Assembly: GCA_002633005.1 (NCBI GenBank)
Contig: NMRA01000237.1
Span: forward strand, 492,092 to 556,091
Direction: 5' to 3'
DNA: 64,000 bases
DNA from: Phoronis australis
Taxonomy: Eukaryota > Phoronida > Phoronidae
The notes under the pieces were generated by a model, which did not search any database, had not been told where the DNA came from, and saw only the letters and a list, made by a program, of their open reading frames with translations. This document shows positions 51,162 to 63,600 of this stretch, piece after piece. The stretch's first letter is position 1, and the number at the start of each line of letters is the position of its first letter. The position numbers were made by a program, and so were the translations under genes.

Positions 51162-53063
51162 GCCGCCCACAAATTTTATTGCTTATACAATATACCTGCA
51201 CATACGTCATGACCCTCGACGCATCTGCACGCATATTGTAAAAACTCCATATATATATTTATTCACGTTTTTGGACTAATTTATGATATATCAATTAAAA
51301 TCCTGTTTTGATTGTTTAGAATTGTTGTGAAGAAATGGTTTTATGTCATTTCAATTTGATATCACCCCTGTTTCGTTTATTTCTACTCAAATGATATTGG
51401 AATGACCTTGAACCGTTTAGTGTGATTTGTCATGAATAGTCTGTGAAAGTGTTATGCATTTTTAAGTTCTGCGATTTGCTGATCACTTCCTTCAATTGTA
51501 GAAACACTTCATTCAGTTTCACGTGCAATATCAAAGAACATTGTTAAATTTCACATGCTTTATGAATGTCCTATACAATAAATTTATAGATGCACAGGTA
51601 ATTGTTCTGATGTACGCTGAATTGCGGCACCACAATCATTATACTGAGCCGGAATGGATTTGAGTGTAGCTTCCCGAAAAAAAGCAAAATAATAATCACA
51701 ACTTATCACTTGCTCCAACAAAAGTAATTTTGAAATGTTCTTTTACCGTAACAAAGCTCATTTTCATGGGCGTAAAAAAACCGGAGCGTGGTTACGAATC
51801 CAAAAAGTAATGAAAAGTCACCGGGCTGCTGAACTGGCCAGGTCTTTCAAAATTTGTCCGCTTCCGTGAGAAACGCTTGATCACAAACATTTTAGCATTG
51901 TGCGTGCCAAAGACGGTTTTTAAACTGACCCAATTTTTATTCCGATGCTCAAGAAACTTGCTTTCCAGGGCTCACACTCTGACATCACTGTCTAGAGGGT
52001 CTGTGTAGGAGACAGACGTACAAGACGGACCGAGGTGACCTGGACGAGACGAAATTTCTTTCACCGACATTTTTGTGTAATTGTTTGAATAAATATGGAT
52101 CTCTCACTGCTAAACAGTCACAACTTGGCGGCATGATGGTCGCGAAGAGTTATCACTGGAAAATACCCAACTGCATTAAATCCATGCAGAAACGTCAAAC
52201 TGTCCTACTACTACCCTCGCCATCTAACGGCAATGCGTATTTCATCGTTCGGAAAATGGCTATTCAATCGCAGATAAACTCTCAGTTCTACCCGAATTTT
52301 GCAACATTACTGTGATATCACATGGCGAGAAAATTGATTACCAGGTTTCTTTCACGTTGAAACATTTAGTAGAAGTAACCTCAGCCTTACCAATAAGCTC
52401 GTCGTTTTTTCCGCAATATGTTTGGTAGTTTACATGAGGAAACCCGTGTCATATTTAGAAAACTCATCGTACACGAAAGTAAGACGTCAAAACTCGATTC
52501 ATAACTAGCAACTGGAATGCGTTCCGTGCACGCAAGATACTGACAAAATGACCAACTGCGGCTAGAAATCTTCACTTATGGAACGAAGATGTGAATTCTA
52601 TCCCATCGTCCAACAATTCAACCTCACCGCGACCAATATTTCAATGGTTGACATTGCGTGGTCTAACTCATGCGCGATCTTGCGTTTTCTCCAATCTCCC
52701 GAGTCCACGGAGTCATAGGCGCGGCAGCTTTCCATAGCGTGACACTTGCGAAACATTTGCCGCGAAAATCTTGGCTTGTGAGTCTACTTTTAGAATAAAA
52801 CATTCCAGCGTCGCCAACCACTTCTGGGGCGCCCAATTTGCTAATTTACGCTCGTAAAGGTATCAAGTTCCCTTACGAAACACGTCCCTTCGATCACTGC
52901 CGCTAACAACCGGCGTTCCACGGATAGGTCAGTAAACTGGTCTCGCGCTAGATTGAACTTTTTTATTTAGACGTTGCCACTTCGAGGAACCACACAGGTC
53001 TATTAGAAATTTCATTTGGGATCTCAGCTTGAAAAAGACACTCGCATCTTTCGCATAAACAAC
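51162..53063. other. Intergenic region between convergent genes
   Basis: No exon, RNA gene or clear repeat is supported here. A short open frame at 52073-52315 has no domain and no splice context. The two flanking genes point toward each other, so only 3' ends, not promoters, are expected. Confidence 0.6.
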
Positions 53064-53069
53064 TTTATT
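53064..53069 (-). other. Candidate polyadenylation signal of the mucin gene (AATAAA on minus strand)
   Basis: TTTATT on the plus strand reads AATAAA on the minus strand about 1.3 kb past the stop codon at 54405. It is the nearest canonical signal I noticed; another lies near 52964. The intervening 53070-54404 would be 3' UTR. Confidence 0.35.
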
Positions 53070-54404
53070 TGTACTTGTGCTTAATGAACAGTAACAATAC
53101 AATGCAAAACAAAATTACATAACTTACGTGAATGCATAACGTTCAAATGCGTATCGCTTAATAGCTGCAAAAATGAAAGACAATATCTTAATACTAACTG
53201 TGTTAAAAAGCAAGTTCCAATAAGATTGTTTTAAAAATGTTTCCTAGTAATAAATTAGTATTTCCGAATGACATATTCGTAAGTAGTCCCACAAATATAA
53301 ATGGGGCCAACACTTGCATAGCTAACCTCTGATTACTACTTCCTTTCCCTATAAAACCTATTCGCCATACAAAATAATCACTAGCTAAATTATTGTCTCA
53401 TATCACTAGTCACCACTGTTCTCTTTATCAGCACACACAGCAGAATTAAAAAAATACTTTCTACAAATATTAACTGTTAATGTTACTTTTGGGAGTGTAT
53501 TTTGTATCTACAGTGACTCTGTTTTAGAAAACACACTTCCGGGGATATCGCCGTTGTAGCACTTTCAAACAGCCAACGGGGCAAAAGACCAGAAAGTAAG
53601 TTATAAAGCAAACGCTTTGTAACAGTTAAAGTTATGAGCTCAACAGCGGTGGGACAAAAATGGCCAGCTTCAAAAGGAAGATAAAATAAGAACAGAGCTC
53701 TATATTGAGCCAAAAACAATACCTGCAGTACAACCATAGAAAATAAGAAGAGCTAACTAGCCATATTACACGGCTCGATTTTTAGGTTTGCAAAATAAAA
53801 TCAAAATATTAGAGATACTCGCCATTGTGTGACGGCAATGGGCGTATTTCCTGGACAGCGCTCACTATAACTTAACTTAAATGTAGGACACTAATTAGCG
53901 CGTTAAAAGGTAGTTGACATAATAAACGTAACTTCGACTCCGAGGTAATTTTTTAAATAACGAGATGCAGGAAGGATGACCAACAGGAAGGGAAAGTCGG
54001 AGAAACATATTTCCCAGAATTCTCCAAAGACAAGGCATTGGTTGTGTTCCTGATTAGACACTGCCGCGAAACGTTCAGTAGTTCGTGAGAATGATTTATA
54101 CTCAACGCCAAAGCTGACCGAGGTATTCTCTCCTCGCTCCGTAACAACGTGGACGACAAACCAGTCAGCACATATTCCAGGTTGATATGACGGAGTCCTC
54201 TAAATCGCAACTGTCACAGAAACTCAGCAACCGCTATATGGCACAGTGCATGAATATAAACGTACAAGTATATATTTTTTTAAATCACAAATCATCAATG
54301 CACGTATACCAAGTTTGTATAGTTACCAAGACAATAGTCGAAGTTATAAATGACCATTGACAAAACACAGCGTACCCCGGCGGCTATTTCCGTTGTGTGC
54401 GCAA

Positions 54405-54641
54405 TCAGTTCCAGTTGCTTTCATATCCTCTGCTGATCCTCCAGCTCTGTCGACGATGTGCATCGTCTGCCGAGAAGGTCTCCCATCTTTGGGGTAAGGT
54501 GTAGGCACCTATTTTATCTACAGTTTCTTCGCGATAACGGGCACTTCTGTATAATGCGGCGTCGCTACCGTAAGTGTTGTGGACACCGCTCAACAGTTCT
54601 CTGTTTGATATGGCCGCAAAAGGTGTTGAGGGAAAGGGCGG
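54405..54641 (-). CDS. Mucin last coding exon: cytoplasmic tail
   Basis: The acceptor TTTTCTTTTCAG gives phase 0 and matches the phase-0 donor of the transmembrane exon. It encodes 78 residues starting PPFPSTPFAAISNRELLSGV, with Tyr-containing segments (ALYRSARYREE, IGAYTLPQRW) and ending GYESNWN, stop TGA at 54405-54407. The Tyr and Arg content suits a cytoplasmic tail that could be phosphorylated. The distance to the previous exon is 3.8 kb, but the phase, the acceptor and the reading frame agree. Confidence 0.65.
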   Translation of the reverse strand, partial: PPFPSTPFAAISNRELLSGVHNTYGSDAALYRSARYREETVDKIGAYTLPQRWETFSADDAHRRQSWRISRGYESNWN

Positions 54642-57600
54642 CTGAAAAGAAAACCGCATACTTTAAAGAGCGTAGAACAAGTGTGTACGTCAAGGATCAA
54701 GCCAAAATTACAAACCTAGAAATGGAATAAATTGAGTTAGCACTAAACAATTTCATCCAAATGGTGAGCCAAATATCAGGCGCATTGCATGAGACACAAT
54801 CCGAGTACTTACTATAAAGTGAACCGTTGGTCAATATCTCTTTCTCACTTTTATGAAGTCGTATTACACGATTCATGCCTGAAACTTCATCATGACTGCA
54901 AGTCTACCTAACTATCATTCTGAAGATGACCGCAGCCACTGTTTCGAAAACGTTCAATCTATTGTAAGTGCTCGATTGTGTCTCATGAAATTCGACTCAT
55001 ACAACTAAGCGAGCGATGAATATTCTCGCTGTCAGTCCATGGATTTATCATGCGTAATTTAAAACGCAAAATCACGGTATTGGAGAACGAAGACACGGGT
55101 CCCACACTAAAACTTGAACCAAAACAATGGTTTTCAACGATCACACAGTAGCTTCCGTGGCTTTAAAGTGAACGACTATTGCAATGAAGAAATGAAAAAT
55201 TCTAAGCCTTAGTATTCATGTTTCTAGTTAACGTTTTTAACAAGTCTGGTCAGTAGTCAGTGCAAAACTGATCTTAGTAAGTCTTGTAAACCACCGTTTA
55301 TATTAGTCAAAAAATGGATTCACTTGATTGAGAACGCCTGTTCTGTCGAGTCAATGGGCTAAGACATCTGATTGGTTCTCGCTGACGTCTCCCATCTTAC
55401 AAACCAATCAGGTGTCTTCGTCGCTTGGTAAGGCGGAACTGGCGAAGACAATCAAGTGCATCCAGTGAGAGCTGACGGCGGTTTGAAGCTGCCGTCGTCA
55501 ATACGCGCATTGCTAAAGACTGGAATTTGTACCATACAAGAAAGACTGACTTACCGGAAAGGCAAAACACGTTAACAGAAAACTAATTTCGCGACAGCGA
55601 AAATTATTTAAAGTAACAAAACACTTGGAATCAAATGTAGTATCACGTGTTCAGGAAAGGAAACCCGCTTATTCTCTGATCTATCAATACCCATGTTACT
55701 TTTGACGCTAAAATGTGCTGGCAAACGCAGTTCAACTACATGTTCATTCCCAAACACTAAAGCATTGCCCTTTCGGTAAGCCCATGATTTTCAAGTGAGG
55801 AACAAATTAAGAACCTTTTTAACAGTAATAAGTCTAATTCTAAAGTCGGTGTTTTTGAAAATCACCGTTTTGTGGCATTATGTGGGCCGCTGCGTAACTG
55901 AGTAGTTCATCACGTGTTGGACTTTGGAAAGGGTGTTCCGTTGTAATCTATTACATTGTAATACTTACTTCTGTCTTTAATCCTAATTCTCGATCAGACA
56001 AACTTCTTTTTACTTTTGGACGAGGCTGAAAAAATAAATGACAGTGTCATAACCATATGATCACAACAAAAAAGGAGGATTTGTCCCTAAGACAAGACAA
56101 GAAAGACCGAATTTATGGATCTACTGCAGGTTGCATAAAACAATACCAAGAGGGACTCAACTATGTTCTTTAACTTTTCAGCCTATATTTGCTTATGACG
56201 CTTTCTACATGCGCGCACCCGGGGGGGCTCCGAGAGATCGAACGAGCCCCCCATTTGGCGAAGTGGGCAAAAAGGTCCCCCTCGGAGCAACAAAAGCCCG
56301 AGGAAATGACACAAAAGTCCACTAAAAAGGCGTATACGCACAATTCACAGCTCCGAACGTGGTACCCCGTTTTTTTTTAGTTTTCCAGCCTTTTGTCAGT
56401 AAAAGGTCCACATGGTCGGAAATTCGAGCCCCCCATGTTAAAAGCTGGGTGCGCGCATGTTTCTAAAAACATATTTGGAAAATGAGCCCTGATTTCAATG
56501 AAAAAAAAACATTGACCTTTTTATGCAACGCCCTCAATTTAAGGACTTAACCTCCAGTTTCGTAGCTCAACGTATACTTTACTCTCGCTATTCATCAAAG
56601 CTAAAACTTGACGAAGCAATGAAGATAAAACAACAGAAGATAATCAGTGTTTTCAGGAAGTCTACAAATGCGCTGAAAACTCGGGAAAGATATCCGAGTC
56701 CCTGTTGGGACTATTTCACGCAACCGGCCGCTGGGGCCTGTTTCACTGTAATGCCACCAGTTTACAACGTCTTTTAGACAGTTACTTACAACCAGTTGCA
56801 CGCAATGATTTTGACGTAAATCTCCGTTTAGACTTTCGATAAAAACGTCCCCAAGTTAGGATATTTTAGGCCTCTCTACAGTGACTACTATTCTTCATAA
56901 TAGGACTGTTTCACTAAAGAGTCGTAACTTTAGGACAAGTCCGAAGTATTGGCGTAAATCTCCGTTTCGACTTACAAAACGGTAGTGAAATGTTACTGAA
57001 ACACGCCCCTGCAATCAAATGCATGTCGTGACGCTCCAGAGTCCCGCAGGTTACGTTTCAAAATTCTGATCACCTTTCAATAGGGACCATGGCTCAAATT
57101 TGGCTGAGATACTTGTGCGCCCAGAGTGCCTACAGAAAACTTGTGAACCTCAAGTAAAACACAGCAAAATGTTCATAAAGAACGACAGCTGTACGATTTA
57201 GTTTTTGCCACCGAATGTTTGAATGCGTTCCGCAGACGCACAACGCTCACAAGGAAAGCTAGTGTAATCACGTCCTTCGCTTGTAATACATCTCCATATC
57301 TTGGGAAGACTTACGTGATCTTCACGAGTGTTATGTTATTACGAAATGCAGGCCTGCTAAATGAAAGGTGAGTTTTGGTAGTTATTTCAGCAAGAACGCC
57401 TATCACACTAAAATTGACCATTGTCGCAAAAAACGCAATCGAATTTGAACTCCTCGCAAAACACAAAAAGATGTCGGACAAATTAACATACCAGCTCATA
57501 TGTTCCTCCGACCGGAAATTCGTCGAGATCATAACCTTCGTAGCTTTCGATCATCTGTAATACAAAAGAACATTACTCCACTGACTGCTCGTTTATGTTC

Positions 57601-60600
57601 AAAACTGGCTATAGGAAGTGCATTGTGGGTGTTAACAGGGCTTGGGGTCATCTTATATACTAATACTGTTTCTATGGCGCCTCTTTAAGGATCTCTAAAG
57701 CCACAATTTTTCTAATACATGGCAACTTAAAGCATTAATCCAAAGGAAAATACTTTTCCTTGTCTACATCGCAACCCCATCAAGAGAAATCTTCACAATA
57801 CGAAACAGCTTCTGATTCAAACAGCTTTCAGCTTTGTTGCAACTATGTAAACACGCTGGATATACTTGATTCGTCTCTTTCTGACGACTATCTGTCTATC
57901 TGAGTATGTAAATCATCATAGTTCTAAGATTGATATGCACGTCAATATCTGCACGATTATTTGTGTAATGGCGATCGCAAGGCTGTGAGGTTTGTCACTA
58001 GATTACTAAAAAAGAACAGCGGTAGATTTGCTATTTGAACGTGCACTTGGCTGGAAAACGGTAGCAATAGACGTGAACGTTCTAGCAGGAATCACGCGTG
58101 ATCAGTGGTTAATCTGAGGACATAGGATTGCACGCCAGGAAACAAAAATTGTGGTGAAACATTATTTTCTGCCGAGACTGAATAAGTAAACCCTGCCATG
58201 AAATCGTAGACCCGCTGCTGATCTATGAGGTGTCTACCGTTCCGAAGACGTGGAGTAAAATTTTCCCTTATATGTGAATGTTATCTAGGCATACCGGAAA
58301 TTTTAGGCTACAGGAATACCCGAGGTGTTTCAGTTGGTTCTCTGCCTACAAAAAATCTATCGCAGTTGGAAAACAGAAAACAAAACCGGTGACACAATGC
58401 TAACTCACCGGGTATTCCGGGTCGTTTCTCATATTAATAAGTTGAACATTTGAATGCTTGTAAAATTTGCCGTTGAATGGAGGTGCATCATGTGAATAAT
58501 CGGAGCTGGTTGGCGATGAGGAATGCTTCCTTCGGCGACGGAGCATGTACATGCTGATGGCGACGATGGCGACAAGAACCAAAAGTAGAATGACGCCAAC
58601 GACAATGATGCCTATCGCCCAGGCTGGAAGGACTGTGGCAGAGAAACGAAGTTACGAGTTAGATATGCTATTTGCGTCCGTCAGAATAAGAGTCTAAACA
58701 ATTTACAATAAATGTAGGAATTTTAGAGTCCCGAATTGAATCTATAAGACAACGCCAGCCCAATCTGAATTCATACTGACACCGTTTCACATAAATAACA
58801 ACTGATAAGCGATCAATTGAAGCTCTAAAGACGACAGAGAGGCATAATCTGTTTCTGTTGTTTGTCACAATTTGGTGGACTAAGCTAGCACATAAAAGAA
58901 CTAAAATTTGACTTTAAGTGTGGTCATTATAATAAGCATTCCATATACCACATTCTCCCAGTCATACACCCTTTGTTTATCATAAACAGTGTTGATATCC
59001 ATACCATTCCCAATATTCCATAGGTAGTTACTGAAGTCGTACTAAACACCTCGTTTCAAATGAGTTGTTCTTATATCAATGAGTCTAAATATTATATAAG
59101 TAAACGCAATGATCTACCCTAGTGCCTTGTATCGGATAAACCGCTCAAGAGTATTTACCCATTGATGTTTATGATGGGATTTCCAGGGTAATATCTTATT
59201 AGGGTATTAGTTATAAATAAGCGCACAGTGATACAGAGGCGTAATTTTGTCACCTGACCAATTGTCAAGGGAATATGCGATTAAATATAAAAATAACGAG
59301 CATGGATAATCCTCTTTTAAGTTCCGCCATTTGTAATCAACACTGAGCGCCCTCTATTGAGATTGCAATCACACTAACAATTTCCCTTACCTTTTTCATC
59401 ACAGTTGTCTCCTGTAAATCCCTCTTTACACAAACACGTCGTGTTTTTGCCTGTGTTCGGGAGACAGTGGCCATTATTATTACACGAGGTGTCGAGACAC
59501 ATCTCTGCAAAGTACATAATACATGTTCAACTTCAAATATACAAAGGATTTAGTTTAATTTATCGTTGAATTTAAATAGTTAGATTTTATATTTTGTTTT
59601 TGCCTACTACAAATTTGCCAAAAATGTGAGAGTCACAGAATTACCGTTTCCGTTACAGCCGCCTAAACAAAAGACACCTCTCGCAAAAATATGAAATTTT
59701 CTGAAAAGCCACCTCTAATTAAATTAATCATTGAAATCCTTTTGAAAAGGGATTACTTTCGTTGTGCTATGTTAGTTTTATGTCTTAAGGAATTTAATTA
59801 TATTTCCTAGTTTAAGGTTTTAGTAACCTAAATTTTATGGATTTTGAGTACTTCGAAGTTTAGCGTTTTGGTTTCTACACAAAACGTTACTGCGTTGAAT
59901 TTATTTATTTTACGTTATATTTTGATGCTCATCGTATTTCCTGTAACAATTGTTTTTGAGTCATTTTTTCAGCGTCACATACGAATGGGCAATTAAACTT
60001 TCACAAAAACGCACCAATTTTAAAAACCACGATTACCTCTCTATTTTTCACTCGATCGCTATTATGCTGTGTTGTTAGGTGGCGAAACGAGTTACGTTGA
60101 TGGGGACAATGTAAGACAAGAACTTTTTTATAATAAATTCACAATTGTCGTTTAAATTAAGTCACATTTATTGTGTGTGCCTATTGTTTGGTGTGACGTC
60201 ATTATATTTTCATTTGTCCGTAATCTGTCAAACGAAAATGCGGATTCCGTACTGCGTTTATTTGAAAGGATTAATTGTGTAGCGAATGAATGCACATAAC
60301 GGCCACGGGAATTGACTGAAGAGAAAATAAATAACGGGAAATGCCCGAAAAGGTAACAAAAACATTTTTGAATAATATAGAAATAATATTTTTTTCTCAA
60401 AATTGAAGATAGAATGAATTGCTTGCTATTTTAATGGGTATATTTTGCAAGTTTTGCGATTTTGTAATCCACAAAAATTACTATCTGGTTGTGGCGACAG
60501 GCGAAGTTTCCAAAGACTGACAGGCTGGGAAGATGGCACAAGCAAAAATTCACACTTACGTGAAGGTATGGCTCTTAAAGAGTAGAATAAAAACCCACTG

Positions 60601-63600
60601 ACTCACGTGTACATGTTCTTCCCTTTAGCGTACTGGCAGGTTGGCTTTCGTCTTTGTAGTTGTCATTACAAGTACACGTATACGACCCCCCATCATTTTT
60701 GCACGTGGCTTCCTTTGAACAATCATCATTGCCGCTCCCGCAAAAGTCGTAACCTGAACAACAAGATTATGCAAGAATATTGCCAGTGAGTACAAAGCAT
60801 TGCTTTTCAAAAATCTGCTCGTATGTCCGTAATGACAAAAGGCAAACTAGTAGAGTTTGTCAGCGTTGAATGGCTCGAGTCGGTGACTACATACTTAACA
60901 TTCACCGATCTACTCTCAAATGACGAAGAATGCTGCTGCGGCTGTTGCTGTTCAGTGCTGCTAGTGATGGTACTGCTGCTGCTGATGGTATTCAGTGCTG
61001 CTGGTACTACTGGTGCTGAAGATGATAATGATGTGACTGACCGACTACAATCTATCAAAATGGTAGCAAATCTTGGTCGTGGTTTCTAGCGAATGATCAC
61101 CGCGTCTACATCAAAATACTGCTCTGTAACCGTTATCAACCCTCAGTTGTTTTTAGCACACCTGAAGACTCCAAACAGGCACTTCGAAATTGGCAGGCGT
61201 GACGAATGCTTTGAGCGAGTGAATCGATAAGTGCAGGGACCCCATCATGACCCAAACAGAACCCACTTTTGTACCCAATCGAGAGATGGTTTTGGCTGAA
61301 TGATATTCTTATATCCTCCTAGTGGGTGTGGTAATGGTACAATAACGTATTGTAGACAGGTTTTGAATGACAAAAACATCATTAAGTATAGTTTCAAAAA
61401 GAAATGATTTTGGCTTAACCAGCATGGCACTTAAATTTCACCTTTATTTTCTTCAAAAGTGCCTTAGATAAATTTTGTTTTTATTATTGACCTAGCGTGC
61501 AAGACAGATATTCTTTTTGGAAACTCACTTGCCACTTGAAGTTCAGCAACGGGAACATCAGTCGAGGTCAAATTCGTAAAGATATCGGATGCGCTTTTTG
61601 TTTCTTGTTTCACTTGTTGAACAAGCGTTGCCACATTCTGAGTAAGAGCGTCCTGAATATTCTGTACAGTTGGCGGCGTTTGAGTCGCAGAGCTTTCCGT
61701 TTCAACGGTGTACGTCACATCTAAGCTTCCGCATTTGCAGACGCCTGGTACAACTTTAAGAGTTGTTACCACTACCGAGGATTTTTTGTTCAATGTATTT
61801 TCAATCTGAAACGAAATTAATCCAAACGATGTTAACCAATTAGTCTTGTTAATAATGACCAAGAAAGTGAATGATGGGAAGTTACGAGCTCGACGAATTG
61901 TAAATATTTACCGTCGCCTAGACACGGTATCCGTATAAAAAGCAATCGAGCGGACCATCTTTTCCTCAGGTGAGACTTTATAAAGTAACGGCGGTTGACT
62001 TCGGGATATTGAAGAGTTTTCTTATAACTCCATACAGTTATGAAGAGATGACGCCAATCACAACAAAATCTTCCACGTTAGTTTCTCATATCATAAAAAG
62101 GTGCTTTTCCAGAAATCAAACATTTTCTCCAAATCCACTCACTGCAAAGTATCTTTAAAGACACCGGAGGGCCGCGGGGATTTTCCCTACGTGATCATTC
62201 GTCATTGCTTCGCAAAGTATCCTATCCAAATAGGTCAATTCATCCGAGTTCATTTAATTCATTTGCTGTACTATAACCCGGTATGAAACAAGCTCTGGTT
62301 TCTCAACCTATTTGCATGCAAGTGTCTAAAAAACTATACAATTTTCATTTAGTAGGCTGAAGATAAAGACCTTCATCATCAATGTATTTGCCTGTAGTAG
62401 GTATGTCTGAGATGTGAAACTTAAGAACTTCGGCACCGTGCTCTAAATTAAGAACATCGAGGGTAGAAATGGTAAACAAATGAAAACGTTGAACTTACAA
62501 GGAAGTTTGAATAAAACTTTGCAATGACATCGTTCACAGGAACAAATGCTAGCATGCCTTACAGTTTCATGTCACCTCAAAAAGATACTGAAGCTTGAAG
62601 TAACTTTAACACAAAGGCATCAGGTTATGCATCATACTTTTACACGACATTACGTCACATTCAAGGGATAAAGATAAAATAAGGAAGATGCTCACTGCTT
62701 TAAATACGCCTTTACAAACGTTTTCTCTTTCTCCTTCTGGTAAGGTGGCACAATTAGCAACACTGAATTTGGCTTTACCCTGCATGGTTCTTTTTTCTGT
62801 AAAATGAAAATATCATTAAATGGCGTCACTGACAAAGTTGCATTGGGGGTGGAAAAAGAATATTTGTGCTACAGTCATGACTCTGTGATTAAGTTGAACC
62901 TAAACATACCAACACGACCAAATTCACTGCTATAAGGTGCTGTTGTATAAGTCAAAAAGCAAAATCGAACGATTAAATTTACAGCAGAAAAATAGTTAAA
63001 CAAAGAATTTTCTTATAACCAATTAAAGTTCTCATAATCTTCTGGTTCATTTGAATTGAGAGCCATCTGCAAAGGGTACAAATTGGACAAAAGGTACAAA
63101 TTGTCCCTACACTCAAAATACGACACTGCAGGATAAATAACATATCTATATGCGTACCACCTGAAATACAGCAGAGCAAGGTGAAATTAGAATTTGAATC
63201 AGCTTTGAAGTAACTACTTAACTGTGCTACACTTTCACTAAAGAAACAGATTTTAACTAAGTACGTGAGATAGCTCTTACCAAATTCACACTGTGGTCCG
63301 CTTCGAGTGCCTAAACACACACATTGGGCTGGATTCCCTTGAGACGTGTCACATTTGGAAACACCAGATGGACAATCCGCACAGGTGCCGGAAGTAGATG
63401 TAGGAGCAGAAGTAGTAGTCGCAGTGGCTGACGTAGAAGGCAGGATTTGGGAACTGCTTAATGTAGCACTAATGATTGCAGTCAACTTCGTTGCAACCTG
63501 CGTACTTGATGATGCTACATCTGGTATACTTGATGTCACTGCAACTGGTGTGTTTGATGTCACTGCAGCTGTTGTGCTTGATGTCACTGCAGCTGTTGTG

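Larger units (their letters stand above)
54642..58408 (-). other. Mucin intron, 3.8 kb, with two inverted-repeat elements
   Basis: The intron contains the MITE at 56207-56460 and the hairpin at 55315-55464. A fragment near 57225-57300 resembles the 49047-49162 repeat. Short open frames at 56523, 57375 and 57500 lack domains and splice support. The rest shows nothing. Confidence 0.55.

Noticed and set aside
60823-61058. Ser/Thr/Gln-rich minus-strand frame within the mucin gene
   Set aside because: A phase-1 acceptor exists at its start but I find no good phase-1 donor, and the sequence is a CTG/CAG-type low-complexity tract. It could still be a missed exon.
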